This document shows, one piece after another, positions 12,232 through 20,920 of a DNA stretch of 64,000 bases. This DNA comes from Isoetes taiwanensis (taxonomy: Eukaryota > Streptophyta > Lycopodiopsida > Isoetales > Isoetaceae). The translations under genes and the position numbers were made by a program. Numbering within the stretch: the first letter of the stretch is position 1; every line of letters starts with the position of its first letter. Location: the NCBI GenBank assembly GCA_021234155.1, contig JAJEKV010000083.1, forward strand, positions 1,322,213 to 1,386,212, written 5' to 3'. A model generated the notes under the pieces. The model searched no databases. It had not been told where the DNA came from and was given only the letters and a program-made list of their open reading frames with translations.

Positions 12232-12975
12232 TTATGCGTCAATTTCATGCTCTTTCAATCCCCTGCATGCCCCGATCCAACAAGGCAATGACTTCCATGT
12301 TATCGACCCGACTTCCAACCTTGGGTGAGTCAAGCCCGGCGACTAAAAAATTTAACATATTGCTTTCGCCCTTGAGACCGGCTTGTGCGTCAAAATATTG
12401 TAACACAACATCCGCCCGAATTGCTATCACCCTTTCGGTGTTTGATGCCAATTGGGAATGGTTCGAACATGCATAATGCCGGAGGTAATAGACAAACTCT
12501 GCACCCTTTGGACTGAAAGTTCTGGCGAAGGCGATTATCTCCCCATTAGCGAATCTTGAGATATATCTTAACAATGTAGAGTCCTTCAATCTTTCCACAT
12601 CCCCAGCGTGCATGTCGGCAAGAAAAATCATCTACTTCCCACAAATAAGAACCCTCAAGATTATCTTCTTCACATTTATCCTCATCTACGGGCTTATCTT
12701 TGCGATTGGTGAAGGGCACATTGAAACTGTACATCCTTGTTGGCGGCTTTGCGGAGGAGTTTGGAATTCTTCTTAGTTGGTAGATTAAGCCTCATCTTGA
12801 GCAAATCGAGACTCCACCTCTCATATGCTTCTTTAAGCTTTATAGCATTGCCGGTATAATTAGATACTTCAAACATCTCTTTGTCCAAATCCTCTTCAAA
12901 ATCTAGGCCTAAGTTTACCCATTCGGCCAAGGTAATGCGATAAGCTTCGTCTTCCCTAGCACACATTAAGTAACA
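12232..12975 (-). pseudogene. Truncated copy of gene A, unit 2
   Basis: The downstream 128 codons (12245-12631) are open and run from the MIFLADMHAGDVERLKD region through DSTLLRYISRF to MEVIALLDRG. Upstream, TLAEWVNLGLDFEEDLDKEM and VSNYTGNAIKLKEAYER are readable in a second frame (12780-12960). A methionine at 12966 (MCARED) could serve as a start in the truncated form, but coding upstream of it comes from the 3' flank of the neighbouring type I gene. Confidence 0.65.
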
Positions 12976-13017
12976 TAGCAAATTTTTCTTTGAAACAAAA
13001 AAATATATATACAATGG

Positions 13018-13370
13018 CTACGGATCTTCATGATCCTGTAGCTGAAGCCGTAAAGCTGCGTTCTCATCCTCCGCAGCTCGAAGCTTCTTCTCCATATCTT
13101 CTAGCGCCTGCGAAATATTGTGTGCAGTTAAAACTGCCTCGACCCTACGGCTATTGGCCTCTGGTAGGCTGGTTAATGTTCTTTGCGAGCTCAAGGTCTC
13201 GCTCATGCAGCAGCCCCTAGTGAATTCTAACTTCCACCCTCCATCTTCTCGGCGACGAGACGGCTGTTTTCGTCGTGAACCTCCTTGAATCTCTTCATCA
13301 CCACAGCAAGGGTGATGTCCGCGGGCAGTTCTGGGCGCGGTCGCTTGCTGGAGGAGGATGAAGATGCCAT
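13018..13370 (-). pseudogene. Type I coiled-coil gene, unit 3
   Basis: Nearly identical to the intact unit 4 copy but four bases shorter, with indels around 13155-13240 that break the frame. The C-terminal half (RRVEAVLTAHNISQALEDME, then KKLRAAEDENAALRLQLQ) is unchanged. Start ATG at 13370, TATAAATA at 13482-13489. Confidence 0.7.
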
Positions 13371-13513
13371 CGGAGGAGAAGGCGGAAGGCGGAAGGCGGA
13401 AGGCGGAAGGGGGAGAAGATGAGCAGAAGAAGGCGGAAGGCGGAAGAGGATCGGAGGTCGAAGGCAAGATAGAAAGTCTTCTATTTATAACAGGGATTTC
13501 GTAGTAGCTTGAG

Positions 13514-13575
13514 TCACACGACGCGAAGGATGCCGTGGGTCAGGAAAATCGACCGTTACTTCTCGCGTCGTGTGA
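13514..13575. repeat. Inverted-repeat module, type I promoter, unit 3
   Basis: The arms TCACACGACGCGA (13514-13526) and TCGCGTCGTGTGA (13563-13575) are perfectly complementary over 13 bp around a 36-bp middle (ggatgccgtgggtcagg...). It lies 25-95 bases upstream of the type I TATA box. Confidence 0.8.
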
Positions 13576-13734
13576 GGAAAAAGGACCGTTACTTCTTCTA
13601 ACGTCTTTTCTTCCAGAGAAAGCTCGTGTGATAATTTTTTATTGATAATTTTCGGATACAATCTATACATAAGTAATTTTACGATACATAACTAAAGATA
13701 GAACTTCTCATTGAAGCAAAATAGAATCCATGGA

Positions 13735-13801
13735 GATCACCACGACGCAGAAATCCATTGATTGCTACCTAATTGCAAGCAAGGCATTTCGGCGTCGTGA
13801 T
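13735..13801. repeat. Inverted-repeat module, 3' of type II gene, unit 3
   Basis: The left arm gatcaccacgacgcagaaat and the right arm atttcggcgtcgtgat flank a middle (ccattgattgctacctaatt...) unrelated to that of the promoter module. The arms are slightly corrupted relative to GATCACACGACGCGAAAT. Confidence 0.65.
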
Positions 13802-13915
13802 ATTTTAATAAAACAACATACATTGGAACAACGGGATAGATAGAAGCAAAAATAGAAAACTTTTCTTTGAAGCAAAAAATAGATAGATACAACGGCTAGG
13901 GATCTTCATGATCCT

Positions 13916-14298
13916 CTAGCTGATTTTCATGTCCTCGCATTTGGCCCGTGAAGGCAGCGTTCTCATCCTCCGGCTCGGAGCTTCTTCTCCATATCTTCTA
14001 AGGCCTGCGAAAATCATGTGAGCAGTTTCAACTGCCCTCGGCCCTGCAAATTAAGCCTCTTGGTACATGGCGAATGTTTCCCGCGAGCTCAACATCTCGC
14101 TTCGTCTGCAGCAGCTCCCCTCGTGAAGGCTAATCCGGCCGCCTCATTGTTCTCGGCGGCGGCAGGCGGTTGTTTTCATCATGGATCTCCTTGAATCTCT
14201 TCATCACCACTTTGCAAGGGTGATGTCCACGCGAGCTACGGGGCTGGGGGAGTGCTATCTTGGCGTGGTCGCTTGCTGGGGGAAGATGATGATGCCAT
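13916..14298 (-). pseudogene. Type II coiled-coil gene, unit 3
   Basis: Start ATG at 14298, TATAAATA at 14382-14389, TAG stop at 13916. Frames break near the proline-rich N-terminal segment and again near 14100-14170. Confidence 0.55.
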
Positions 14299-14480
14299 CG
14301 GAGCAGAAGGTGGAAGGCGGAAGCCGGAAGTAGAAGATGAGCGAATACGGACGTCGGAGGTCGGCGTGGACATCGGTCTTCTATTTATAACATGAGTCAC
14401 ACGAGTTGCTTCTCGCATCGTGTGAGGAATAAATAAATTAATTGTCTTTTTCAATAATATTTCATTTCTTGAGATAGATA

Positions 14481-14541
14481 TCACACGACGCGAAACCTAG
14501 ATATGACAGAAAATCAGGCCGATGTATTTGGCGTGATGTGA
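14481..14541. repeat. Inverted-repeat module between type II gene and gene A, unit 3
   Basis: The left arm TCACACGACGCGAAA is perfect; the right arm reads TTTGGCGTGATGTGA, a weaker match. The middle (cctagatatgacagaaaatc...) is specific to this position and recurs at the same position in the other units. Confidence 0.65.
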
Positions 14542-14641
14542 ATAAATACAAATAAAATAATTTTTATTGAATTTCGGAAGGACAATCTGTACATAAATAA
14601 TTTTACCGATACAAGTTGGAAAACATATAACTTCCAATTTC

Positions 14642-15392
14642 TCAAGCTTCGTCGTCAATTTCATGCTCTTTCAATCCCCTGCCGCACTGATCCAACAAGG
14701 CAATGACTTCCATGTTATCGACCCCAGCTTCCAACCTTGGGTGAGTCAAGCCAGCAGCTAAAAAATTTAACATATTGCTCGCCCATGAGGCCGGCTTGGT
14801 CGTCAAAATATTGTAACACAACATCCCGCCGAATTGCTATCACCCTTTCAGTGTTTGATGCCAATTGGGAATGGTTCCCGAACATGCATAATGCACGGAG
14901 GTAATAGACAAACTCTGCACCCTTTGGACTGAAAGTTCTGCTGAAGACGATTATCTCCCCATTAACGAATCTTGAGATATATCTTAACAATGTAGAGTCC
15001 TTCAATCTTTCCTGTCCCCCGCGTGCATGTCGGCAAGAAAAATCATCTACTTCCCACAAATAAGAACCCTCAAGATTATCTTCTTCACATTTATCCTCAT
15101 CTACCAGGCTTATGCTGCCGCGATTGACTGAAGGGCCTGCCAAACCTGTAGATCCTGTTGGCAGCTTTGCACGGAGACGCTGGAATTCTTCTTCCGTTGG
15201 TAGATTCGCCTCATCTTGAGCAAATCGAGACTCCAGCCTCTCATATGCTTCTTTAAGCTTTATAGCATTGCCGGTATAATTAGATACTTCAAACATCTCT
15301 TTGTCCAAATCCTCTTCAAAATCTAGGCCTAAGTTTACCCATTCGGCCAAGGTACTGATAAGCTCGTCTTCCCTAGCACACATTCGTAACAT
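14642..15392 (-). pseudogene. Truncated copy of gene A, unit 3 (225-codon open frame)
   Basis: The longest gene A piece among the truncated copies. The open frame from 15392 to 14715 reads MLRMCAREDE, then LDFEEDLDKEMFEVSNYTGN, AIKLKEAYERLESRFAQDEA, LPTEEEFQRLRAKLP, VDEDKCEEDNLEGSYLWEVD and DSTLLRYISRF. It then shifts frame just before the MLNFL segment, with the remaining codons to EHEIDDEA and TGA at 14642 in the adjacent frame. It is rich in Glu, Asp, Leu and Arg, and partly helical by eye. No known domain is recognised. Confidence 0.65.
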
Positions 15393-15433
15393 AGCAAATT
15401 TTTCTTTGAAACAAAAAAATATATATACAATGG

Positions 15434-15790
15434 CTACGGATCTTCATGATCCTGTAGCTGAAGCCGTAAAGCAGCGTTCTCATCCTCCGCAGCTCGAAGC
15501 TTCTTCTCCATATCTTCTAGCGCCTGCGAAATATTGTGTGCAGTTAAAACTGCCTCGACCCTACGGCTATTGGCCTCTCGGTAGCTGGTTAATGTTGCTG
15601 CGAGCTCAAGGTCTCGCTCATGCAGCAGCCCCCTAGTGAATTCTAACCTGTCCACCGCCTCCATCTTCTCGGCGACGAGACGGCTGTTTTCGTCGTGAAC
15701 CTCCTTGAATCTCTTCATCACCACAGCAAGGGTGATGTCCGCGGGCAGTTCTGGGCGCGGTCGCTTGCTGGAGGAGGATGAAGATGCCAT
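15434..15790 (-). CDS. Type I small coiled-coil protein, intact copy (118 aa)
   Basis: This is the only copy in the array with an uninterrupted frame. It starts MASSSSSSKRPRPELPADIT and ends LQLQDHEDP followed by TAG. Residues 1-18 are Ser/Lys/Arg/Pro-rich and include KRPRP, a possible nuclear localisation signal. Residues 20-118 carry heptad-like spacing (LAVVMKRFKEVHDEN, LVAEKMEAVDRLEF, LEDMEKKLRAAEDENAAL), so a parallel coiled coil and oligomerisation are likely. No catalytic motif is visible. The start is supported by a TATAAATA box 112 bases upstream and by conservation of the ATG context in every unit. The neighbouring type II gene is a diverged duplicate. Function unknown; a nuclear coiled-coil adaptor or an element-encoded protein are both possible. 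Confidence 0.7.
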   Translation of the reverse strand: MASSSSSSKRPRPELPADITLAVVMKRFKEVHDENSRLVAEKMEAVDRLEFTRGLLHERDLELAATLTSYREANSRRVEAVLTAHNISQALEDMEKKLRAAEDENAALRLQLQDHEDP

Positions 15791-15901
15791 CGGAGGAGAA
15801 GGCGGAAGGCGGAAGGCGGAAGGCGGAAGGGGGAGAAGATGAGCAGAAGAAGGCGGAAGGCGGAAGAGGATCGGAGGTCGAAGGCAAGATAGAAAGTCTT
15901 C

Positions 15902-15909
15902 TATTTATA
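15902..15909 (-). promoter_or_regulatory. TATAAATA box of type I gene, unit 4
   Basis: Reads TTATAAATAGAAGAC on the minus strand, 112 bases upstream of the ATG. The same box occurs at 8605, 11046 (as TATAAATA) and 13482 in the other units. Confidence 0.65.
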
Positions 15910-15933
15910 ACAGGGATTTCGTAGTAGCTTGAG

Positions 15934-15995
15934 TCACACGACGCGAAGGATGCCGTGGGTCAGGAAAATCGACCGTTACTTCTCGCGTCGTGTGA
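15934..15995. repeat. Inverted-repeat module, type I promoter, unit 4
   Basis: Identical to the module at 13514-13575: perfect 13-bp arms TCACACGACGCGA / TCGCGTCGTGTGA with the same 36-bp middle, directly upstream of the TATA box. Confidence 0.8.
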
Positions 15996-16156
15996 GGAAA
16001 AAGGACCGTTACTTCTTCTAACGTCTTTTCTTCCAGAGAAAGCTCGTGTGATAATTTTTATTGATAATTTCGGTGATACAATCTATACATAAGTAATTTT
16101 ACTGATACATAACTAAAGATAGAACTTCTCATTGAAGCAAAATAGAACGGCATGGA

Positions 16157-16224
16157 GATCACCGCGACCTTGAAATCCATTGATTGCTACCTAATTGCAA
16201 GCAAGGCATTTCGCGTCGTGTGAT
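16157..16224. repeat. Inverted-repeat module, 3' of type II gene, unit 4
   Basis: The right arm ATTTCGCGTCGTGTGAT is perfect. The left arm reads gatcaccgcgaccttgaaat, corrupted from GATCACACGACGCGAAAT. The span is 68 bp. Confidence 0.6.
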
Positions 16225-16343
16225 ATTTTAATAAAACAGAACATACATTGGAACAACAGGATAGATAGAAGCAAAAAATAGAGAAAACTTTTCTTTGAAG
16301 CAAAAAATAGATAGATACAACGGCTAGGGATCTTCATGATCCT

Positions 16344-16720
16344 CTAGCTGATTTTCATGTCCTGCAGCTGAAGCCGTAAGGCTGCGTTCTCATCCTCCGC
16401 AGCTCGGAGCTTCTTCTCCATATCTTCTAAGGCCCCGCAAAATCATGTGGCGGTTTCAGCGCCTCGCCCTCCTGGCTCGTCGCCTCTTGGTACATGGCGA
16501 ATGTTTCCACGAGCTCAACATCTCGCTCGTGCAGCAGCTCCCTCGTGAAGGCTAATCTGTCGACCGCCTCATTGTTCTCGGCGACGAGACGGTTGTTTTC
16601 ATCATGGATCTCCTTGAATCTCTTCATCACCACTGCAAGGGTGATGTCCACGGGCAGCTCTGGGGGCTGGGGAGTGCTATCTTGGCGTGGTCGCTTGCTA
16701 GAGGAAGATGATGATGCCAT
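16344..16720 (-). pseudogene. Type II small coiled-coil protein, unit 4
   Basis: The best-preserved type II copy. It starts MASSSSSSKRPRQDSTPQPP, then ELPVDITLAVVMKRFKEIHD, LVAENNEAVDRLAFTRELLH and ERDVELVETFAMYQEA, all clearly paralogous to the type I protein, with an extra DSTPQPP insert. The frame is lost near 16470, where the type I protein has VEAVLTAHNISQAL. The final codons (LRAAEDENAALRLQLQDMKIS, read in pieces) resume in another frame before TAG at 16344. The family differs from type I at the C-terminus (MKIS instead of HEDP). A TATAAATA box lies 89 bases upstream. Like type I, it looks like a short nuclear-type coiled-coil protein of unknown role. Confidence 0.65.
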
Positions 16721-16808
16721 CGGAGCAGAAGGTGGAAGGCGGAAGCCGGAAGTAGAAGATGAGCAGAAGGCGGAAGGCGATCGGAGGTCAGCGTGGACAT
16801 CGGTCTTC

Positions 16809-16816
16809 TATTTATA
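16809..16816 (-). promoter_or_regulatory. TATAAATA box of type II gene, unit 4
   Basis: Located 89 bases upstream of the type II ATG. It is followed on the upstream side by an imperfect arm pair (tcacacga ... tcgcatcgtgtga, 16824-16852). Equivalents lie at 9519, 11966 and 14382. Confidence 0.65.
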
Positions 16817-16909
16817 ACATGAGTCACACGAGTTGCTTCTCGCATCGTGTGAGGAATAAATAAATTAATTGTCTTTTTCCAATAATATTTCATTTCTTCG
16901 AGATAGATA

Positions 16910-16971
16910 TCACACGACGCGAAAACCTAGATATGACAGAAAATCAGACTGATGTATTTCGCGTGATGTGA
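16910..16971. repeat. Inverted-repeat module between type II gene and gene A, unit 4
   Basis: The left arm TCACACGACGCGAAA and the right arm TTTCGCGTGATGTGA match at 13 of 15 positions. The middle is the same as at 14481-14541. Confidence 0.7.
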
Positions 16972-17077
16972 ATAAATACAAATAAAATAATTTTTATTCG
17001 AATTTCGGAAGGACAATCGTACATAAATAATTTTACCGATACAAGTTGGAAAACATATAACTTCCAATTTCTCAAGC

Positions 17078-18486
17078 TTAGTCGTCAATTTCATGCTCTT
17101 TCAATCCCCTGCCCGCAAGACTTGATCCAACAAGGCAATGACTTCCATGTTATCGACCCCACTTCCAACCTTGGGTGAGTCAAGCCCGGCAGCCTAAAAA
17201 TTTAACATATTGCTCGCCCATGACCGGCTTGGTCGTCAAAATATTGTAACACAACATCCCTACGAATTGCTATCACCCTTTTCGGTGTTTGATGCCAATT
17301 GGGAATGGTTCCCGAACATGCATAATGCACGGAGGTAATAGACAAACTCTGCACCCCTTTGACTTTGAAAGTTCTCACGAAGACGATTATCTCCCCATTA
17401 ACGAATCTTGAGATATATCTTAACAATGTAGAGTCCTTCAATCTTTCCTGTCCCCCGCGTGCATGTCGGCAAGAAAAATCATCTACTTCCCACAAATAAG
17501 AACCCTCAAGATTATCTTCTTCACATTTATCCTCATCTACCGGGCTTATCTTTCACATTGGTGAAGGGCACATAAACACAGAGATCCTTGGCAGCTTTGC
17601 ACGGAGATTTGGAATTCTTCTTCCGTTGGTAGATTCGCCTCATCTTGAGCAAATCGAGACTCCAGCCTCTCATATGCTTCTTTAAGCTTTATAGCATTGC
17701 GGTATAATTAGATACTTCAAACATCTCTTTGTCCAAATCCTCTTCAAAATCTAGGCCTAAGTTTACCCATTCGCCAAGGTCTTGATAAGCTCGTCTTCCC
17801 TAGCACACATTAAGTAACATAGGCGGGTTCCTCGATTATATCACTTAGCAATAAGTATTCTTTGCCTTCCACTAAAATTGGCGTTATGTCAGACAACTTC
17901 TTTTCATCCTCATCCCCATCCTCATCACCTTCAGAATCATCTCCCTCCTCTGGTTCACCCAAGGCCAGTGCGTCGAAGCTAAAACTCCTACATTCTTGCT
18001 CTTCTTCTTGTAGATCTATCTCCATTTCTACGTCATAGTCAACATCATCACACATAACTGACCCCCTTTGGCTTAAAGATTTCATTGTTTCCAGTGTATC
18101 TTCGGTTTGGCGAAAGGAATGCAATAACTAGCAAATGCAAGCGGCAAAGAGAAATAAGATACCTTCTTAAGCACAAGGACGCCTTGCCCGAGGAGGGCGC
18201 CCGCGCGATTCTTGAAAAACATCTTCCCTGTTTGCAAATGGGAAGCCGCCTCCTCTAGAGCTGGTTTTGGAATCCACGAGCCAGGGACATCTGCAAAGGA
18301 CGTGCGCTGAGACCAAGCGGTCTGGGTGAAAGCTAAAGCAACCTCGCGATAGCATCCAAGCTCGCTACTGTTTGCCATGATGTCCAACTCCTTGCAATAG
18401 AACGGATAAATCGCAGTCGGCGCAACTTCCTCGTTGTCATGAGGGGCGGATGCATACCATTCCAGGAACTTCACATAACAATCCAT
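17078..18486 (-). pseudogene. Gene A, 5'-complete copy (about 465 codons, frameshifted)
   Basis: The likely start ATG at 18486 opens MDCYVKFLEWYASAPHDNEE, followed by AIYPFYCKELDIMANSSELG, VALAFTQTAWSQRTSF and LEEAASHLQTGKMFFKNRAG. A frame change near 18125 leads into FRQTEDTLETMKSLSQRG, a strongly acidic segment (GEPEEGDDSEGDEDGDEDE, 17880-17960) and LVEGKEYLLLSDIIEEP. Another change at 17820 leads into the MCARED...LAEWVNLG part that the array has amplified, ending EHEIDD with TAA at 17078. The break at 18125 could be a 1-nt error; a GT-AG interpretation would need a 35-nt intron, too short for plants. No family is recognised. An acidic middle and helical C-terminal half suggest a nuclear or scaffold-type protein, but that is a guess. 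Confidence 0.55.
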
Positions 18487-18623
18487 GGCGAAGAAACGAG
18501 CAGACGACGAAAGCAAGAAGATGTTTAGGAGCGGTAAAGGCTGGCACTTTGAACTCAAGTAGCCGTTGTCGATTATGAAAGGGGACCACGGTAGTTGTGG
18601 GGAGATTTGTCCCAATATTACAT

Positions 18624-18652
18624 TTTAGGGTTAGGGTTAGGGTTAGGGTTGG
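18624..18652. repeat. Short telomere-type repeat (TTAGGG)4
   Basis: The plus strand reads TTTAGGG followed by three TTAGGG units and TTGG. On the minus strand this is a run of AACCCTAA, the telo-box element known in plant promoters. It lies about 140 bases upstream of the gene A start and directly abuts an inverted-repeat module at 18651. Confidence 0.75.
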
Positions 18653-18723
18653 ATCACATGGCCTTGAAGACTACTATGTGCAACAAAAAGCACAATGCTT
18701 GTCTGCGGCGTGGTCTGTGATCC
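18651..18723. repeat. Diverged inverted-repeat module next to the telomere-type repeat
   Basis: The arms GGATCACA and TGTGATCC are perfect for 8 bp and then degrade (tggccttgaag against ctgcggcgtggtc). The span is 73 bp. It fits the family consensus GGATCACACGACGCGAA. Confidence 0.45.
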
Positions 18724-18857
18724 TCACGTATAACATTAAAAAAAAAAAATACAAAGTGCGAAGCTAGGCTTCTAAGAAAGAAATGGACTAAGAGATTAAG
18801 CTTATAAAGCCATTGCATTAAGAAATATTATACATATGAAAAAAACACAAAGGCACT

Positions 18858-19461
18858 TCACGGCCTTTTTTCTGGGGGGTCTTTCTTCTTGTTGTATTCA
18901 GCCATAAAATTTTGACCATAGTACTCGGGATCCCTTATGCGTAAGGCGAGCGCATGTCCTTGGGCATGATACCACCCGCTTGGCATGTATTGCTGCAAAG
19001 GCTGCGAGTCCTCGAACAGGCCAGACACCAACTGCTTCGAAGCCATTTGAAGAGCATTTAAAGGCGGTTGCTTGAATTACATGCTTCGGTATGATGTATC
19101 GCACCACATTCTTGCCGAATCTCTCTCACGAGCACGGCAAATGGGAGACGTGGAATGACAATCTCCGGTGCTCTTCGATACTTCTTAATCTCGCTGAAGC
19201 TTTTAATACCAGGCCGTCTTCCGCTTCCGCCTCTACCCTCACCCACCCCAAATTTGGAGCCTGTTGCTCGGCCGACTCTTCCTCCGCCTCCTCACCCGAC
19301 ATCTGCGGGTTGTTCCTCGGCCGACTCTTACCGCGTCTCCTCCCCCATTCCTGGTCGCCTTCCCCTTTACGGCGTTGGGCCTCCTCCTCGATTTGAAGGT
19401 CCTGGCACCTCCACGGGAGAATGGAGGGAGGGAGGAAGAGCAAGAAGAGGCGGCTGCCCAA
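18858..19461 (-). pseudogene. Histone H3-fold gene with atypical tails, frameshifted
   Basis: Minus-strand pieces in three frames together follow the histone H3 core in order. They are RRPGIKSFSEIKKYRRAPE, aligning with the alpha-N helix (RPGTVALREIRKYQKSTE); IPRLPFAVLVREI; ALQMASKQLVSGLFEDSQ (alpha-2); AIHAKRVV; IMPKDM; and LALRIR. H3 would pair with H4 in the nucleosome. The N-terminal tail is not the canonical ARTKQTARKS tail but Glu/Gly/Arg-rich (GEGRGGSGRRPG preceded by SGEEAEEESAEQ-type sequence). After RIR the frame runs on about 25 residues (DPEYYGQNFMAEYNKKKD) to TGA at 18858, where H3 normally ends within 4-6 residues. At least four single-base shifts are needed. It could be an H3 variant, a CENH3-like gene or a pseudogene; the AIHAKRV/MPKD core favours an H3-like rather than a strongly diverged CENH3 core. 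Confidence 0.65.
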
Positions 19462-19934
19462 TAATTAATCCGGCATCATATTCTGCTCGCCGGTCTCTCA
19501 CATTTTCATCCTCTGTCTCCGAACCGGAGTGCCCCTCCCTACTTACTCCGAAGAGTGCTTCTCCCGCGGTCTGTCATGCGGTTTCTTTTTAGGGTCTTAC
19601 GGGCATGGTGCGAGGAGGAGAATCTCTATCGAGACTTCAGAGTCGAGATGAAGAAGGCGGACTAATGTAATCACCGGCCTTACACCACGGATGGATCCTT
19701 GCGGTTTGCTTAGTTCTTGCCATGGCTTCTCAAATGGATGGCGCTTTATACTACTTAACACTGACAAAAATAGACAACTGGCAGGAGATAAATAGTAAAA
19801 AACAGAAGTTAAAGTAAAATATGATGGTAACGTTTTTAAATAATTGTACGGAACCCTAAAAAAATATCGGACAAAATACGGAACCCTAAAAAAACATCAG
19901 ACAAAACACAAATAAAAAACCGAGATTCAAAGCG

Positions 19935-20824
19935 CTAGCCGATAGACAATTTCTTGTTGATCGCGAACTCACTAAACTTTACATTTCCCTCTTGCCTGTA
20001 ACCAACCCTAATGCCATCAATAAAATAATGGAAGTCGTCAGCAATTTCCTCTGTCTCCATTAGCACTCTTAGCTCTGATAATGGCCATTCGCTTTCCATG
20101 GTGGCCGTATAAATGACTTCCTCCCCTCTCCATACTCGAATATCCACCGCATCGGAGTGTCTATTATGGTCCTCAAACGGCTCCCAAAAAGTTGTGCAGC
20201 CTCTCTTTTTCTGTTTCCTTCATTCTAGTTGACAATTAACGTATAAATATTGTTTTGGAAGAAAGTATCTGAACTTAAAGGAGGACTTAACTACGCGGAC
20301 CTCTGTTAGTTGACCGGATGATTCGTGGAATCGAACATCCCAGGTCGGAACCAAAAATAAGCCATCCACAAAATCGGCAGGGGGGAGAAAGCACGTATAT
20401 GTCTTCGGAGCTTTTCGAACTTCCTGCGCCATCTGGAATATGTTAGCAAATACCTCAAACGGTGTGAAGATTTTGAAACTCATCCTCACGCCTCGTTTTT
20501 TCGGACATTCCCCGCTTGCACCTCGTCAGCCATGCATTTCTTCATTGCAATTACATTGTTCTCATTAGTCTGTGGCTTACAAAGTTCACTTAAAGGGGGC
20601 AATTCAACCGGCCTCAAGCTCGGTTTCCTGACCTTTACGTTATAATCATGTCCGTAAAACCAGATGCCTATACCCCGCAAGGTCCGGGCATCCATACCTT
20701 GAAAAGGACAATTCCGATGTCTATGTGATACAACAACAAGTACACTACTAATACTTTTCGGCCGAATGACATCCACGACGTCGATAAACATAAACACCGC
20801 ACAATAAATTTGTTTTGTAAACAC
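19935..20824 (-). CDS. Unknown minus-strand gene, probably two or three exons
   Basis: Three open blocks follow each other on the minus strand. Block 1 (20824-20486) contains MDARTLRGIGIWFYGHDYNV and VRKPSLRPVELPPL. Block 2 (20489-20220) contains EVFANIFQMAQEVRKAPKTY, FLPPADFVDGLFLVP, WDVRFHESSGQL and KFRYFLPKQYLYVN. Block 3 (20147-19935) contains DIRVWRGEEVIYTATMESEW, LSELRVLMETEE and YFIDGIRVGYRQEG, ending LSIG and a stop. The amino-acid composition is protein-like throughout and all frames run the same way, so one gene is likely. Block 3 alternates short strands with one helix in a way that resembles a beta-grasp (ubiquitin-like) fold; this is an impression only. No family assigned. Confidence 0.45.
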
Positions 20825-20853
20825 GTGTCAACGAAAGAAATGAAAGATAAGAA

Positions 20854-20920
20854 GATCACACGACGCGAAACTATCTCTACGCAGTTAAGTAGCTGACAGC
20901 TAGCTTCGCGTCGTGTGATC
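20854..20920. repeat. Perfect inverted-repeat module, 16-bp arms
   Basis: GATCACACGACGCGAA (20854-20869) and TTCGCGTCGTGTGATC (20905-20920) are exact complements around a 35-bp middle. This is the cleanest member of the family and lies just upstream of the unknown gene at 19.9-20.8 kb, outside the 2.43-kb array. The transcript of either strand could fold into a 16-bp stem. Confidence 0.9.

Larger units (their letters stand above)
8104..17820 (-). repeat. Four head-to-tail copies of a ~2.43-kb gene-bearing unit
   Basis: The TATTTATA landmark before the type II gene recurs at 9519, 11966, 14382 and 16809 (spacing 2447, 2416 and 2427). The one before the type I gene recurs at 8605, 11046, 13482 and 15902. 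Each unit, read on the minus strand, contains the 3' part of gene A, a type II coiled-coil gene and a type I coiled-coil gene. The junction between units is the sequence cacacattaagtaacatag followed by caaatttttctttg (near 10540, 12975 and 15390). At 17820 the same sequence instead continues into gene A exonic sequence, which shows where duplication began. The type I and type II halves are themselves related, including their 3' flanks, so an older duplication preceded the 2.43-kb amplification. The left end near 8104 is flanked by another relic of the inner repeat. Confidence 0.9.

Noticed and set aside
8104-17820. CRISPR-like array of constant arms and variable middles
   Set aside because: The repeats are facing inverted pairs scattered in gene gaps, not regularly spaced direct repeats, and the genome is a plant's.
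18624-18652. Chromosome end or telomere
   Set aside because: Only four units, with gene-bearing sequence on both sides; an interstitial or promoter telo-box run is sufficient.
19126-19592. Plus-strand Pro/Ser-rich frames opposite the H3-like gene
   Set aside because: They are complements of the GC-rich H3 tail and have no independent support.
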